Shown here in pieces: positions 33,498 through 41,878 of a DNA stretch of 49,784 nucleotides (position 1 is its first letter; the number at the start of each line of letters is the position of its first letter). The DNA comes from Actinomycetota bacterium (GTDB lineage: Bacteria > Actinomycetota > Geothermincolia > Geothermincolales > RBG-13-55-18): contig JABLXL010000031.1 of the NCBI GenBank assembly GCA_013178005.1, positions 1 to 49,784 of the forward strand, read 5' to 3'. The notes below the pieces were generated by a model. The model was not told the origin of the DNA. It saw nothing but the letters and a program-made list of their open reading frames with translations, and made no database searches. The translations under genes were made by a program, and so were the position numbers.

Positions 33498-35096
33498 ATG
33501 GCAGTTATTACCAGACCAGACCTCATGCCCCTGATCATCGAGGCTTTGGATGGACATGGTTTCATTGGCGAAGGCGATATCGAGGAAATATCCCTCCAAC
33601 TCCGCCTTCCCGCCAGCAGGGTCTATGGGTTCTGTGACCAGTTCGGCGACCTGCCACGACGCCCCGCCGAGATACGCCTCTCGGTGTGCGCAGGTCCATC
33701 GTGCCTGGCTGCCGGGGCCCTCGAGCTGTATGACGCCTTGAGGGAAGGGGCGCCGGCCGCGGTGGAGATATCGGCATGCGCCGGAGAACCGCGCTGGCAT
33801 GAGTCGGTCGCGGTGCGCGTTACCAATGGGGAAGGCGTGCGTATGGTGGATGGATTGAACCCGGCTGACGCGGACAGGTTGCTCGAGATGATCGAGGGGA
33901 AGGATCTCTCCGCGTACCCGCCTCTGGAGGAAGTGATGCCTCAGCCCGTGGAGGTGCCGGGGGATGGGAACGATTCCTCCTCAGCGGGAGCGGGCGAGAA
34001 GATGCCCGAAGGCTGGTGGAGTGCGGATGCGTTGCGGGAAGCGGCGGGGCCGGCCGGAAGGGAGATCCGGGAATTTCTGGAGGGTTCATTGCATCCGTGC
34101 GCGCATGCTGAGGGTCGCCCGCGGTTGTTGGTATGCGACACCCTGGGGGCGGAAACCGAGCACAGCGCGGACCTTGCGGCAACACTCCTCTTCGCAGAGG
34201 AGGTGGTCGCGGGCGCGGCCATGGCGGCGGCGGCGTACGGGGCTGGCCGGCTGGTTTTCTACGCGCCCTGGAACGACGGGGCATCCTGCGCGCGCCTGGG
34301 CGCTGTGGCCTCGCGCATGCTGGACGGCGCGGGAATGGCGCACTCGCTCTTCAGGGGTCCCATCCGCGTCGCTGCATGTCCGGGCACGGGAAGGGCGGCG
34401 GTAGTGGAAGGCACGATGCTGTGGGAGGCGGCCGCGGCGGGGACGGAAGCCGGCGCGGGGAGGCCGTGGGCGCTGGTTATCCCCGCCGGTCTCGCGCGGC
34501 GCGTGGCGCGGAACAGCCCGACGGCGCGGCAAGCCGGGGACGGAAAGCGGACCGGAGCGCTGGTAGGGGCGCAGGTCCGCGGCAAGCCGTGCCTGCTCCT
34601 GGAGGCGAGAGGGGAGATGAGCGTCGCGGACATTGCATCGTATGTGGGGGCGAGCAGCGGATGTAAGGCGGCGTACTTGGCCGGAGATCGCAACCGGGTT
34701 CTCCCCGCGGACCTTTTCTCCCGGGAGGGGTTGGAGGGATCCGGGAAGGTCGTGTTCCTGGAAGAGGGAACCTGCATGCCACGCATGGCTGCGCTTCTTG
34801 CGTCGCATGCCATTGGGGGTTGCTGTGGAGGCTGCGCGCCCGGCAGGACCGCTCCGGCGGCGGTGTCTCGCTTGATAAAGGAGATCGCGGAAGGCAGGGG
34901 AGGAGAAACGGCGGTTGCGAGTCTGGAGAGGATAGTGAAGCTGGCAGGCGAGCTCGCCCTGTGCGAGAAGCTCGGGCGCGCGCTCGAGCCGGTGCGCGAT
35001 TGCCTCGCTGGATTCGCCGCGGAATTCCTGTCCCATGCGCGCGGGGAGGCATGCCCGCCCGATCACGGCCGGGCATCGGCAACGGACGGGACGTAG
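33498..35096 (+). CDS. Degenerate NuoE-NuoF fusion protein, formate dehydrogenase partner
   Basis: 532 aa from ATG 33498 (GGAGGGGGG about nine bases upstream; GTG at 33489 is possible). Residues 1-130 resemble the thioredoxin-like 2Fe-2S NuoE domain: Cys64, Cys69 and Cys94 are present but the fourth ligand (expected near 98) is absent. Residues ~200-532 resemble NuoF (LAATLLFAEEVVAGAAMAAAAYGAGRLVFY, GSGKVVFLEEGTCM), but the GRGGAGFPTG FMN/NADH motif is missing and the 4Fe-4S motif SCGxCxPCR is CCGGCAPGR (442-450) with the last Cys changed to Gly; Cys489 remains. Probably a structural or altered electron-transfer subunit of the formate dehydrogenase. Confidence 0.65.
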   Translation: MAVITRPDLMPLIIEALDGHGFIGEGDIEEISLQLRLPASRVYGFCDQFGDLPRRPAEIRLSVCAGPSCLAAGALELYDALREGAPAAVEISACAGEPRWHESVAVRVTNGEGVRMVDGLNPADADRLLEMIEGKDLSAYPPLEEVMPQPVEVPGDGNDSSSAGAGEKMPEGWWSADALREAAGPAGREIREFLEGSLHPCAHAEGRPRLLVCDTLGAETEHSADLAATLLFAEEVVAGAAMAAAAYGAGRLVFYAPWNDGASCARLGAVASRMLDGAGMAHSLFRGPIRVAACPGTGRAAVVEGTMLWEAAAAGTEAGAGRPWALVIPAGLARRVARNSPTARQAGDGKRTGALVGAQVRGKPCLLLEARGEMSVADIASYVGASSGCKAAYLAGDRNRVLPADLFSREGLEGSGKVVFLEEGTCMPRMAALLASHAIGGCCGGCAPGRTAPAAVSRLIKEIAEGRGGETAVASLERIVKLAGELALCEKLGRALEPVRDCLAGFAAEFLSHARGEACPPDHGRASATDGT

Positions 35097-35106
35097 GGGG
35101 TGGGAG

Positions 35107-35787
35107 ATGAAGAGCATCACGCAGCGGAAGGGTATCGAGGAGATCGAGGCGATGCTGGGCTCCGCCCGCAGGGTGGCCATCGCGGGTTGTGGGACCTGTC
35201 CCTTCATGGCCGGCACGGGCGGCCCCAAGGAAGTCGTAGAGCTGGCGCGGACGTTGGAGGAGAGGAGCGTGGAGAGGGCGTGGAGCACGGTGCTTCCCGT
35301 GGCCTGCGAGCCACTGGCGCCGGAGGCGCAGAAAGAGTTCTCCTCGCTGCTGGAGGGCGCGGAGGCGGTGCTGGTCGCGGCGTGCTCCCTGGGGGTAAGA
35401 ATGGTCGCGGACCAGGTTGTCCTTCCCGTCCTCCCGGCCCTTAACACCTTGTTCATCGGACGCGAAGCGGAGCCAGGATTCTTCGTCGAGGAATGCGCGC
35501 AGTGCGGGGATTGCGTGTTGGGGGAGTATGGGGGCATCTGCCCCATCGTGCATTGCGCCAAGGGCCTCTTCAACGGTCCCTGTGGGGGCTCGGTGGGAGG
35601 CAAGTGCGAGGTGGACCCGAACCTTCCCTGCGGGTGGCAGCTCATATATGACCGCATGAAGGCCCTGGGGAGGGCGGAGGAGCTGGCAAGGATTCGACCT
35701 TACAAGGATTGGAGCAAGTCGCTCAGCGGCGGGGCGAGGCGCATGCGGGTTCCCGTGCCGCCCCCGAAGGAACCAGAGGGGAAATGA
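35107..35787 (+). CDS. metV: Methylenetetrahydrofolate reductase accessory subunit MetV
   Basis: 226 aa; GGGGGTGGGAG precedes the ATG. Cysteine-rich MTHFR C-terminal-type domain: CGTCPFMAGTGGPKEV near the start and CAQCGDCVLGEYGGICPIVHCAKGLFNGPCGG with GGKCEVD in the second half, providing Fe-S and zinc ligands. MetV partners MetF in acetogens, allowing ferredoxin-linked or other electron donors to reduce methylene-THF. The gene overlaps the following kinase gene by four bases (ATGA), and MetF is the gene after that. Confidence 0.88.
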   Translation: MKSITQRKGIEEIEAMLGSARRVAIAGCGTCPFMAGTGGPKEVVELARTLEERSVERAWSTVLPVACEPLAPEAQKEFSSLLEGAEAVLVAACSLGVRMVADQVVLPVLPALNTLFIGREAEPGFFVEECAQCGDCVLGEYGGICPIVHCAKGLFNGPCGGSVGGKCEVDPNLPCGWQLIYDRMKALGRAEELARIRPYKDWSKSLSGGARRMRVPVPPPKEPEGK

Positions 35788-37055
35788 GGAAACAACTCCT
35801 TTACGAGATCTCCAAGCCCGTCATCGCCGCGGTGGGGGTCCAGAACGTCCTGCGCGCCATCGTCGAGTCCATAACCAGGGGGACCGGGTCCAAGGGTTGC
35901 TCGTTGCTGGTGCTCGATCGAGAGGGAGGAAAACTCTACCACCGCGTGAGCTACGGGATCAGCGACGATTTCGTCGAGAAGGGCGCGGTGGAAGTTGACG
36001 AGACGCTGCGCGAAGTCCTGGGGGGGAAGTCGATCTCCATCCCCGATGTCTCCGTCGATCCCAGGGTGCGGCACGGAAAGGAGATGGCACGGGAGGGCGT
36101 CGCGTCCATACTCTCCATCCCCATGCGCTCCTACGGGGGCATCAGGGGCGTGATGCGCGTGTACTCCTCCGAGCGGCGGGATTTCACCAAGGACGAGATC
36201 GACTTCCTGGATTCCATAGCCGAGCTGTCGGGGCTGGTGCTGGAGAAGGAGGAGGAACACGACCGCGTGGCGCTGGAAGCGGAGCGCGCCCGCGAGGAGC
36301 TTCACCGCATGAGCGACGAGAGGGAGCGCTTCCTCTACTTCATGCGCATGGTGGCTCACGACCTCAAGGCCCCGCTGGCCGCGGTGCAGAGCTACCTGAA
36401 GGTGATGCTGCGAGGGAGCACGGGCCCCTTGACGGAGAAGCAGGAGGCGTGGCTCGACCGCAGCGTCAAGCGCATCGACCAGATGCTGGAGCTCATCAGC
36501 GACATCGTGGACATGTCCAAGCTGGAGGCGGGGATGATCGCGCCGGAGTTGAGCACGGTGTCGTGGACGGGGGTGCTGGAGAACTGCGTGGAAGTGGCCA
36601 GGGGTTTGACCGACGCCAAGGGGATAGAGTTGGCGGTGGACATACCCCCTGACCTGCCGGAGATCTTCGGTTCGGAGGTCCGCCTGTGCCAGCTGCTCAA
36701 CAACCTGGTTTCCAACGCGGTGCGGTACACGCCGCCGGGAAAGAGGATCTCCATCGTCGCGCGCCAGGAGGATGACGAAGTCGTCGTTTACGTGGAGGAC
36801 GAAGGCTGCGGGATCAGGCCTGAGTTGCTGCCCAAGGTCTTCGACGATTTTTTCAAGGGCGACCCCGAGTCCGGGGAGGGCACGGGCCTGGGACTCTCCA
36901 TATGCAAGCGCATAGTGGAGATGCACCACGGCGATATCCGCATCGAAAGCCCCGCGCCGGGGAAGGCGGAAGGGACCCGGGTGACTTTCAGCATACCCAA
37001 GGGCGCCATTTGCGATCTTACCTACTGGGAAAAGCAGAAGGAGGAGGAGCCGTGA
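35784..37055 (+). CDS. Soluble GAF-domain sensor histidine kinase in the metV-metF operon
   Basis: 423 aa, ATG overlapping the metV stop, CAGAGGGG upstream. There is no transmembrane segment or signal peptide. A GAF domain spans about 10-155 (CSLLVLDREGGKLYHRVSYGI, SIPMRSYGGIRGVMRVYSSERRDF), then a coiled linker, HisKA with phosphoacceptor His192 (MVAHDLKAPLAAVQSY), and HATPase (NLVSNAVRYTPPG, DEGCGIRPE, GTGLGLSICK). It is wedged between metV and metF with overlaps at both ends, and two single-domain response regulators follow. The natural inference is sensing of redox, C1 or energy state. The ligand is unknown. Confidence 0.88.
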   Translation: MRKQLLYEISKPVIAAVGVQNVLRAIVESITRGTGSKGCSLLVLDREGGKLYHRVSYGISDDFVEKGAVEVDETLREVLGGKSISIPDVSVDPRVRHGKEMAREGVASILSIPMRSYGGIRGVMRVYSSERRDFTKDEIDFLDSIAELSGLVLEKEEEHDRVALEAERAREELHRMSDERERFLYFMRMVAHDLKAPLAAVQSYLKVMLRGSTGPLTEKQEAWLDRSVKRIDQMLELISDIVDMSKLEAGMIAPELSTVSWTGVLENCVEVARGLTDAKGIELAVDIPPDLPEIFGSEVRLCQLLNNLVSNAVRYTPPGKRISIVARQEDDEVVVYVEDEGCGIRPELLPKVFDDFFKGDPESGEGTGLGLSICKRIVEMHHGDIRIESPAPGKAEGTRVTFSIPKGAICDLTYWEKQKEEEP

Positions 37056-37969
37056 AATCGGGCAGCAACCTCGAGAAGGTGCTGGAGGCAGGCCACTTCG
37101 CGGTCACGGCGGAGATAGGGCCACCCAAAAGCGGATCGGCGCGCGTGATAGAGGCCCACGGCGAGGAAATAGGCCACGCCGCCGACGCCTTCAACGTCAC
37201 CGACCACCAGACGGGCGTGGTGCGCCTCTGCAGCCTGGCGGCCTGCGCTATCCTGCGGCGCATGGGGCTCGACGCGGTAATGCAGATGCTCTGCCGCGAC
37301 GCCAACCGCATCAGGCTGCAGGGCGACATCCTTGGCGCCGTGGCGCTGGATATAAAGAACGTCCTCTGCCTCTCGGGCGACCACGTGAAGTTCGGAAACC
37401 ACCCCGAGGCCAAGGGGGTTTTCGACATCGACTCCGTGCAGCTGGTGCGGGCGGTCAAGGATATGAGAGATGAGAGGAAGTTCATCTGCGGCGAGGAGGT
37501 GGCGGGCGAGGTGCCCCTATTTATCGGCGCGGTGGAGAACCCCTACGCCGACCCCTTCGAGTTCCGCACCGCCCGGCTGGCGAAGAAGGTGGAGGCGGGA
37601 GCGGATTTCATCCAGACCCAGGCGGTCTACGACGTCCCCAAGTTCCGGCGCTGGATGGAGGAGGTGTGCGAAGCGGGGCTGGACAGGAAAGTCCACATAC
37701 TCGCGGGGATAATCCCCGTCAAGTCGGTGGGTATGGCGAGGTACATGAAGAAGTACGTTTCCGGAGTTGAGGTGCCGGACGAGATGATAACCAGGCTGGA
37801 GGGCGCGAAAGACGTGAAAGAGGAAGGTATCAGGATGATCCTGGAGATAATCGAGCAGGTGATGGATATCCCCGGGGTGCACGGGATCCACGTCCAGGCG
37901 GTAGGCTGGGAGGAGATCGTGCCGGAGATCATGGAGAGAGCCGGGCTCCTGCCCAGGCCCGTAATTTAA
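37052..37969 (+). CDS. metF: Methylenetetrahydrofolate reductase MetF
   Basis: 305 aa from GTG 37052 (GGAGGAGG upstream), overlapping the kinase stop. The MTHFR barrel is recognisable: FAVTAEIGPPKSG near the start, FNVTDHQTGVVR, LQGDILGAVALDIKNVLCLSGDHVKFGNHPEAK (FAD region), and AGADFIQTQAVYD (product/substrate loop). C-terminal ILAGIIPVKS and VHGIHVQAVGWEEIVPEI fit the family. It reduces methylene-THF to methyl-THF with FAD. It likely works with MetV two genes upstream, in the Wood-Ljungdahl methyl branch. Confidence 0.92.
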   Translation: MKSGSNLEKVLEAGHFAVTAEIGPPKSGSARVIEAHGEEIGHAADAFNVTDHQTGVVRLCSLAACAILRRMGLDAVMQMLCRDANRIRLQGDILGAVALDIKNVLCLSGDHVKFGNHPEAKGVFDIDSVQLVRAVKDMRDERKFICGEEVAGEVPLFIGAVENPYADPFEFRTARLAKKVEAGADFIQTQAVYDVPKFRRWMEEVCEAGLDRKVHILAGIIPVKSVGMARYMKKYVSGVEVPDEMITRLEGAKDVKEEGIRMILEIIEQVMDIPGVHGIHVQAVGWEEIVPEIMERAGLLPRPVI

Positions 37970-37982
37970 GGAGGTTCGGAAG

Positions 37983-38381
37983 ATGCCCCCCAAGATACTG
38001 GTGATCGACGACGATCCCGACATCGTGGACGCCCTTTCCGTCCTGCTGGAAGGAGAGGGGTACGAGGTGGTCTCCGCGAGAGACGGCGAGGAGGGCCTTG
38101 CGCGCATCAGGGAGGAGAGCCCGGACCTCATCATCCTCGACCTGCTCATGCCGAAGCTGGACGGCTATGGCGTATGCAGGACCCTCACCGACCCTCGCTG
38201 GTCCAAGTGGCGGGAGACGCCCATCATCGTCCTCACCTCGGTGCGGGAGGAGGCGAGCCAGCGCCGCTACGAGCTGGAGACGGGCATGCGCATGGACGTA
38301 GACGATTACATAGAAAAGCCCCTCGACCCGGACGTGGTCGTCGACCGCGTGCGTAAGATCATGGCCAGGAGAGGGGATTGA
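37983..38381 (+). CDS. Single-domain response regulator (CheY-like)
   Basis: 132 aa; AAGGAGG precedes the ATG, 13 bases after metF. A lone receiver domain: acidic triad VIDDDPD (9-11), phosphoacceptor Asp53 (IILDLLMP), the switch Thr/Ser in VLTSVRE and the Lys in YIEKP. No output domain. The unusual insert RWSKWRETP and EETGMRMDV-like region is shared in style with several actinobacterial receivers. It is a plausible target of the upstream GAF kinase, acting through protein contact or a phosphorelay. Confidence 0.9.
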   Translation: MPPKILVIDDDPDIVDALSVLLEGEGYEVVSARDGEEGLARIREESPDLIILDLLMPKLDGYGVCRTLTDPRWSKWRETPIIVLTSVREEASQRRYELETGMRMDVDDYIEKPLDPDVVVDRVRKIMARRGD

Positions 38382-38455
38382 GGTTTGCCGCCCCTTTGGG
38401 CGGGGAAAGTAATCATTAAAGGTCCGCTTGCTTGGGGCGAAAGGAGGGGGCGAGC

Positions 38456-38836
38456 ATGAAAAAGGTGCTGCTGGTGGACGACGACAGGGATTTCGTGGAG
38501 TCGACGCGCACCCTACTGGAGGAGAAGTTCGAGGTGGTGGTGGCCTACGACGGGGACCAGGGGATCGCCAAGGCGAGGGAGGAAAAGCCCGACCTCATCA
38601 TCCTCGACGTGATCATGCCCGTGGAAGACGGCTTCACCGCGGCGGACGAGATCGCGGGCGACGAGGAGCTCAGCAAGATCCCGCTGATCCTTCTCACCAG
38701 TTTCGGCTCCCGCATGACCAAGGAAACGGAGATACCACGCAGCCGCGGCATGGAGGTTTCCGCCGACGACTACATAGAAAAGCCGGTGGAGCCGGACGAG
38801 TTGCTGGAAAGAATAGCCAGGCTGATCGGGGAATAG
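38456..38836 (+). CDS. Single-domain response regulator (CheY-like), second copy
   Basis: 126 aa from ATG 38456 with AAGGAGG upstream, 74 bases after the first receiver. Acidic pocket VDDDRD, phosphoacceptor Asp51 (IILDVIMP), switch residue in LLTSF and Lys in YIEKPVEPDEL. No output domain. The two receivers are paralogous to each other but differ in the insert before the switch region. They may act in series with the kinase or be alternative outputs. Confidence 0.9.
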   Translation: MKKVLLVDDDRDFVESTRTLLEEKFEVVVAYDGDQGIAKAREEKPDLIILDVIMPVEDGFTAADEIAGDEELSKIPLILLTSFGSRMTKETEIPRSRGMEVSADDYIEKPVEPDELLERIARLIGE

Positions 38837-38993
38837 GTCTCCCCCGAAATCCAGGCGGGGAATTCGGCGGCTTCCGGGTGTGGGGCGGACGCGTCCGCGG
38901 GCACCGGCCTGAAACGCGGACGGCTTCGCGATGCCGGCTCCCCTATCGCTTCGGCGCGGTCTCGATATCCCTTCCCTACCGAGAAAGCACGGT

Positions 38994-39022
38994 TTGTCTG
39001 CGAGGATTATTATATATATAAT
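38994..39022 (+). promoter_or_regulatory. Promoter of the amino-acid ABC transporter
   Basis: TTGTCT (38994-38999), a 17-base spacer and a perfect TATAAT (39017-39022), in an AT-rich island within the GC-rich gap after the response regulators. The RBS of the first gene (AAGGAGG) lies just before its ATG at 39060. Confidence 0.75.
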
Positions 39023-39059
39023 TTCACCGTTGCCGGCCGAAGCGGGATAAGGAGGGAAG

Positions 39060-39875
39060 ATGCGCGGAAAAAGGTTTCTCATCGTCCTGACCCTCTCTCT
39101 CGCCCTCGCCCTGGTGGTGGCCCTGTTGGCCGCCGGATGCGGCGAGAAGGATGAGGAGAAAAAAGACGAGGGAAAGAAGGAGGAAGTAACCGTCACCACC
39201 ATCCAGAAGGGCAAGCTGCTCATGGGCAGCGACACCACCTACCCGCCCTTCGAATCCATCGGCGACGACGGCAAGCCGGAGGGATTCGACATCGACATAG
39301 CCACCGAGCTCGCCAAGCGCCTGGGCCTGGAGCTCGAGGTGGTGACCACGGCCTGGGACGGGATAATCCCCGGCTTGAAGGCGGACAAGTACGACATCAT
39401 CATGTCCGCCATGACCATCACCGATGAGCGCAAGGAGGAGATCGATTTCAGCGACCCCTACATCGACTCTAACCAGTCCATCGCGGTGAAGAAGGGGAAC
39501 ACGGAGATCAAGAGCGAGGCCGACCTCGCGGGCAAGGTGGTGGGGGTACAGGTGGACACCACCGGCCAGTTCACGGCGGAGGAGATCCCCGGGATCAAGG
39601 AGATCCGCAAGTACGACACCATACTCCTCGCCTTCCAGGAGCTGGAGCTGGGCAGGATCGACGCGATCCTTAACGACTATCCCGTAAACGCGTACCTGAG
39701 CAAGATGCGCGGCCAGACGGAGGTGGTCGCCACCATCAAGACCGACGAGCAGTACGGCATCGGCATCCGCAAGGGCAACGACCAGCTCAAGGAGGCCATA
39801 GACAAGGCGCTCGCGGAGATGAAGGCGGACGGCACCTACGACAAGATATTCGAAAAGTGGTTCGGCAAGGAGTAG
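39060..39875 (+). CDS. Amino-acid ABC transporter substrate-binding lipoprotein (GlnH/family 3)
   Basis: 271 aa. Signal peptide with lipobox LLAAGC, lipidated Cys27. Followed by a charged linker and the family-3 solute-binding fold: GSDTTYPPFESIGDDGKPEGFDIDIATELAKRLG, IIMSAMTITDERKEEIDFSDPYI and GIGIRKGNDQLKEAIDKAL. The Arg in TDERK and the Asp in GRIDAILNDYP fit a polar amino-acid ligand. Extracytoplasmic, membrane-tethered. First gene of the transporter operon. Confidence 0.92.
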   Translation: MRGKRFLIVLTLSLALALVVALLAAGCGEKDEEKKDEGKKEEVTVTTIQKGKLLMGSDTTYPPFESIGDDGKPEGFDIDIATELAKRLGLELEVVTTAWDGIIPGLKADKYDIIMSAMTITDERKEEIDFSDPYIDSNQSIAVKKGNTEIKSEADLAGKVVGVQVDTTGQFTAEEIPGIKEIRKYDTILLAFQELELGRIDAILNDYPVNAYLSKMRGQTEVVATIKTDEQYGIGIRKGNDQLKEAIDKALAEMKADGTYDKIFEKWFGKE

Positions 39876-39917
39876 GGCGCCGGCGGTTTGCCTGCATGAC
39901 CTGATGCGACGGATTGC

Positions 39918-39946
39918 GGCCCGCGCGCGAAAGCGTGCGGGCCTTT
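39918..39946 (+). terminator. Intercistronic hairpin after the binding-protein gene
   Basis: GGCCCGCGCGC (39918-39928) pairs with GCGTGCGGGCC (39933-39943) around a GAAA tetraloop, with a short TTT tail. An 11-bp stem with weak tail between the binding-protein and permease genes fits partial termination or 3' stabilisation that raises binding-protein expression. Confidence 0.65.
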
Positions 39947-39954
39947 CGACTTGA

Positions 39955-40740
39955 ATGGAGGTGATGGGGATAAACGGAAAAACCAGGATCGCGCTTTGGG
40001 TGATAGGGATCGTGGCCGCGGCGGCCCTGGTTGCCTTTTTGGCGGTTTTTTTCACCAGGTTCGAGGCGGGCAAGAAGTTCGTGGACGAGTTTTTCAACTG
40101 GCGGGTGTTCGAGAAAACCATGCCCTACGTGGCGAGGGGCCTCTGGGTCACCGTGAAGCTCGCCGTGATCTCGGAGGTGTGTATCCTCGCCGCGGGCCTT
40201 ATGGTGGCCATGGTGAGGATATCGAAGGTGAAGCCGTTTCGCTTTCTCGCGGCGGTTTACATCGACGTCATCAGGGGCATGCCCCTCCTGCTGCAGATCT
40301 TCATCGTCTATTTCGGCCTCGCCTATATGGGGCTCAACCTCAGCCAGTTCGTGGCGGGGGTGATCGCTCTCACCATCTGCTACGCGGCCTACGAGGCGGA
40401 GATCTTCCGCGCCGGCATCGAGTCCATCCACAAGGGGCAGATGGAGGCGGCGCGCAGCCTGGGCATGGGATACCTCAAGGCCATGCGGTACGTTATCCTT
40501 CCCCAGGCGATCAGGAACGTCATCCCGCCGCTCTCCAACGAGTTCATCGCCCTGCTCAAGGACACCGCACTGGTGGCGACCATAGGGCTGGCGGAGGTCT
40601 TCTTCCGCGGCAGGGAGATGATGGGTAAGTACGCCAGCGTGACCCCGCTCATGGGCGCCGCGCTGTGCTACCTCATCATCACCCTCCCCTTGATGAGGCT
40701 GGTGCAGTACATGACCACGCGTCTCTCCATGAAGGATTGA
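39955..40740 (+). CDS. Amino-acid ABC transporter permease
   Basis: 261 aa. Start is ambiguous: ATG 39955 lacks a clear RBS and ATG 39964 has GGAGG only two bases upstream. An N-terminal TM (14-35), then the HisM/GlnP-type permease core. The EAA loop reads EAARSLGMGYLKAMRYVILPQAIRNVIPPLSNEF. It has five or so TM segments and forms the membrane channel with the adjacent ATPase. Shares the operon with the binding protein. Confidence 0.9.
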   Translation: MEVMGINGKTRIALWVIGIVAAAALVAFLAVFFTRFEAGKKFVDEFFNWRVFEKTMPYVARGLWVTVKLAVISEVCILAAGLMVAMVRISKVKPFRFLAAVYIDVIRGMPLLLQIFIVYFGLAYMGLNLSQFVAGVIALTICYAAYEAEIFRAGIESIHKGQMEAARSLGMGYLKAMRYVILPQAIRNVIPPLSNEFIALLKDTALVATIGLAEVFFRGREMMGKYASVTPLMGAALCYLIITLPLMRLVQYMTTRLSMKD

Positions 40741-40849
40741 GGGTGTCGGCCGGTCTCCGCGGCGCGCCGGGGCGTCTTTCGTGCCGCGCGGGGCCATGGG
40801 TTAATATAGTTATTCGTTGCGTGACCGTGCGGTATTCCGGGAGGGGATC

Positions 40850-41596
40850 TTGAGCGGAGAGTACATGGTGGAGATCGTGGACCTCCACAAGCGGTTCGGC
40901 TTCCACGAGGTGCTCAAGGGGGTGAACCTCAAGGTCAAGCCCTCGGAGGTGCTGGTGGTGGTCGGGCCCAGCGGCTCCGGCAAGAGCACCATGCTGCGCT
41001 GCGTGAACGGCCTGGAGCACGCCACCAGCGGGCACGTGTTCATCGAGGGAGTGGACATAACCCAACACGGGATAGATATCAATGCCATGCGCCAGAAGGT
41101 GGGCATCGTCTTCCAGAGCTTCAATCTCTTCCCGCACCTCACCGTGCTGCGCAACGTGACCCTCGCCCCGGTCAAGGTGAAGAAGATGGACGCGGCGGAG
41201 GCGGAGGAGAAAGCCCTCCGCCTGCTGGAGAGGGTAGGCCTGAAGGAGAAGGCCGAGGCCTATCCGGCGCACCTTTCGGGTGGCCAGCAGCAAAGGGTGG
41301 CCATCGCCCGCGCCCTGGCCATGGACCCTGACCTCATGCTCTTCGACGAGGTCACCTCGGCCCTCGACCCTGAACTGGTCAAGGAGGTCCTGGACGTCAT
41401 GAAGGACCTGGCCCGCGAGGGCATGACCATGATGGTGGTCACCCACGAGATGGGCTTCGCCAAGGAGGTGGGAGACCGCCTCATCTTCATGGACGACGGC
41501 GTTATCGTGGAAGAGGGCCCCCCAGAGGATATTTTTACCAATCCACGCAGCCCCCGGGCCATCGACTTCTTCTCCAAGATCCTCAGCCACCTTTGA
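40850..41596 (+). CDS. Amino-acid ABC transporter ATP-binding protein (GlnQ-like)
   Basis: 248 aa from TTG 40850 with GGGAGG five bases upstream; ATG 40865 is an alternative. Walker [11 protein letters not shown]-loop [14 protein letters not shown], signature [15 protein letters not shown], Walker [15 protein letters not shown], and the switch His in VVTHEMGFA are all intact. It energises the transporter with the two genes upstream. The C-terminal codons [11 protein letters not shown] are repeated 141 bases downstream. Confidence 0.93.
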   Translation: MSGEYMVEIVDLHKRFGFHEVLKGVNLKVKPSEVLVVVGPSGSGKSTMLRCVNGLEHATSGHVFIEGVDITQHGIDINAMRQKVGIVFQSFNLFPHLTVLRNVTLAPVKVKKMDAAEAEEKALRLLERVGLKEKAEAYPAHLSGGQQQRVAIARALAMDPDLMLFDEVTSALDPELVKEVLDVMKDLAREGMTMMVVTHEMGFAKEVGDRLIFMDDGVIVEEGPPEDIFTNPRSPRAIDFFSKILSHL

Positions 41597-41835
41597 GCCG
41601 CCGGCTCCCTGCAAGGCGGCCGCGAGGCATGTGCCGACCCGGGCCGAAAGCGAAAGAGGCCGTCGGCGTCGGCAGCCTCGAATAGGTCGTGGGTGAAGTC
41701 CATCTACGTCTTCTCCAAGATCCTCAGCCACCTTTGAGCCGCCGGCTCCCGGCAAGGCGGCCGCGAGACGCTGCCGTCCCCGGGCCGGCAACGACAGGGG
41801 CCGTCGCCGGCGGAAACCTCGAATGGGCCGGGGAG
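41568..41835 (+). repeat. Tandem duplication of the ATPase gene 3' end (141-bp unit)
   Basis: Unit 1 (41568-41708) and unit 2 (from 41709) begin TCTTCTCCAAGATCC and share FSKILSHL-stop, then GAGCCGCCGGCTCC (a small hairpin) and GGCGGCCGCGAG. The similarity continues more weakly (GGGCCG...AGGGGCCGTCG...CCTCGAAT). The offset is 141 bases, a multiple of three. Unit 2 lies in non-coding sequence. Confidence 0.85.
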
Positions 41836-41878
41836 GCGGCCAGCGGCGTTTAATCGGAGGCGAGGCTGAGGGCACGTA

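Noticed and set aside
31850-33565. 571-codon minus-strand frame opposite the formate dehydrogenase
   Set aside because: Antisense shadow of a high-GC gene; the sense frame contains the molybdopterin domains.
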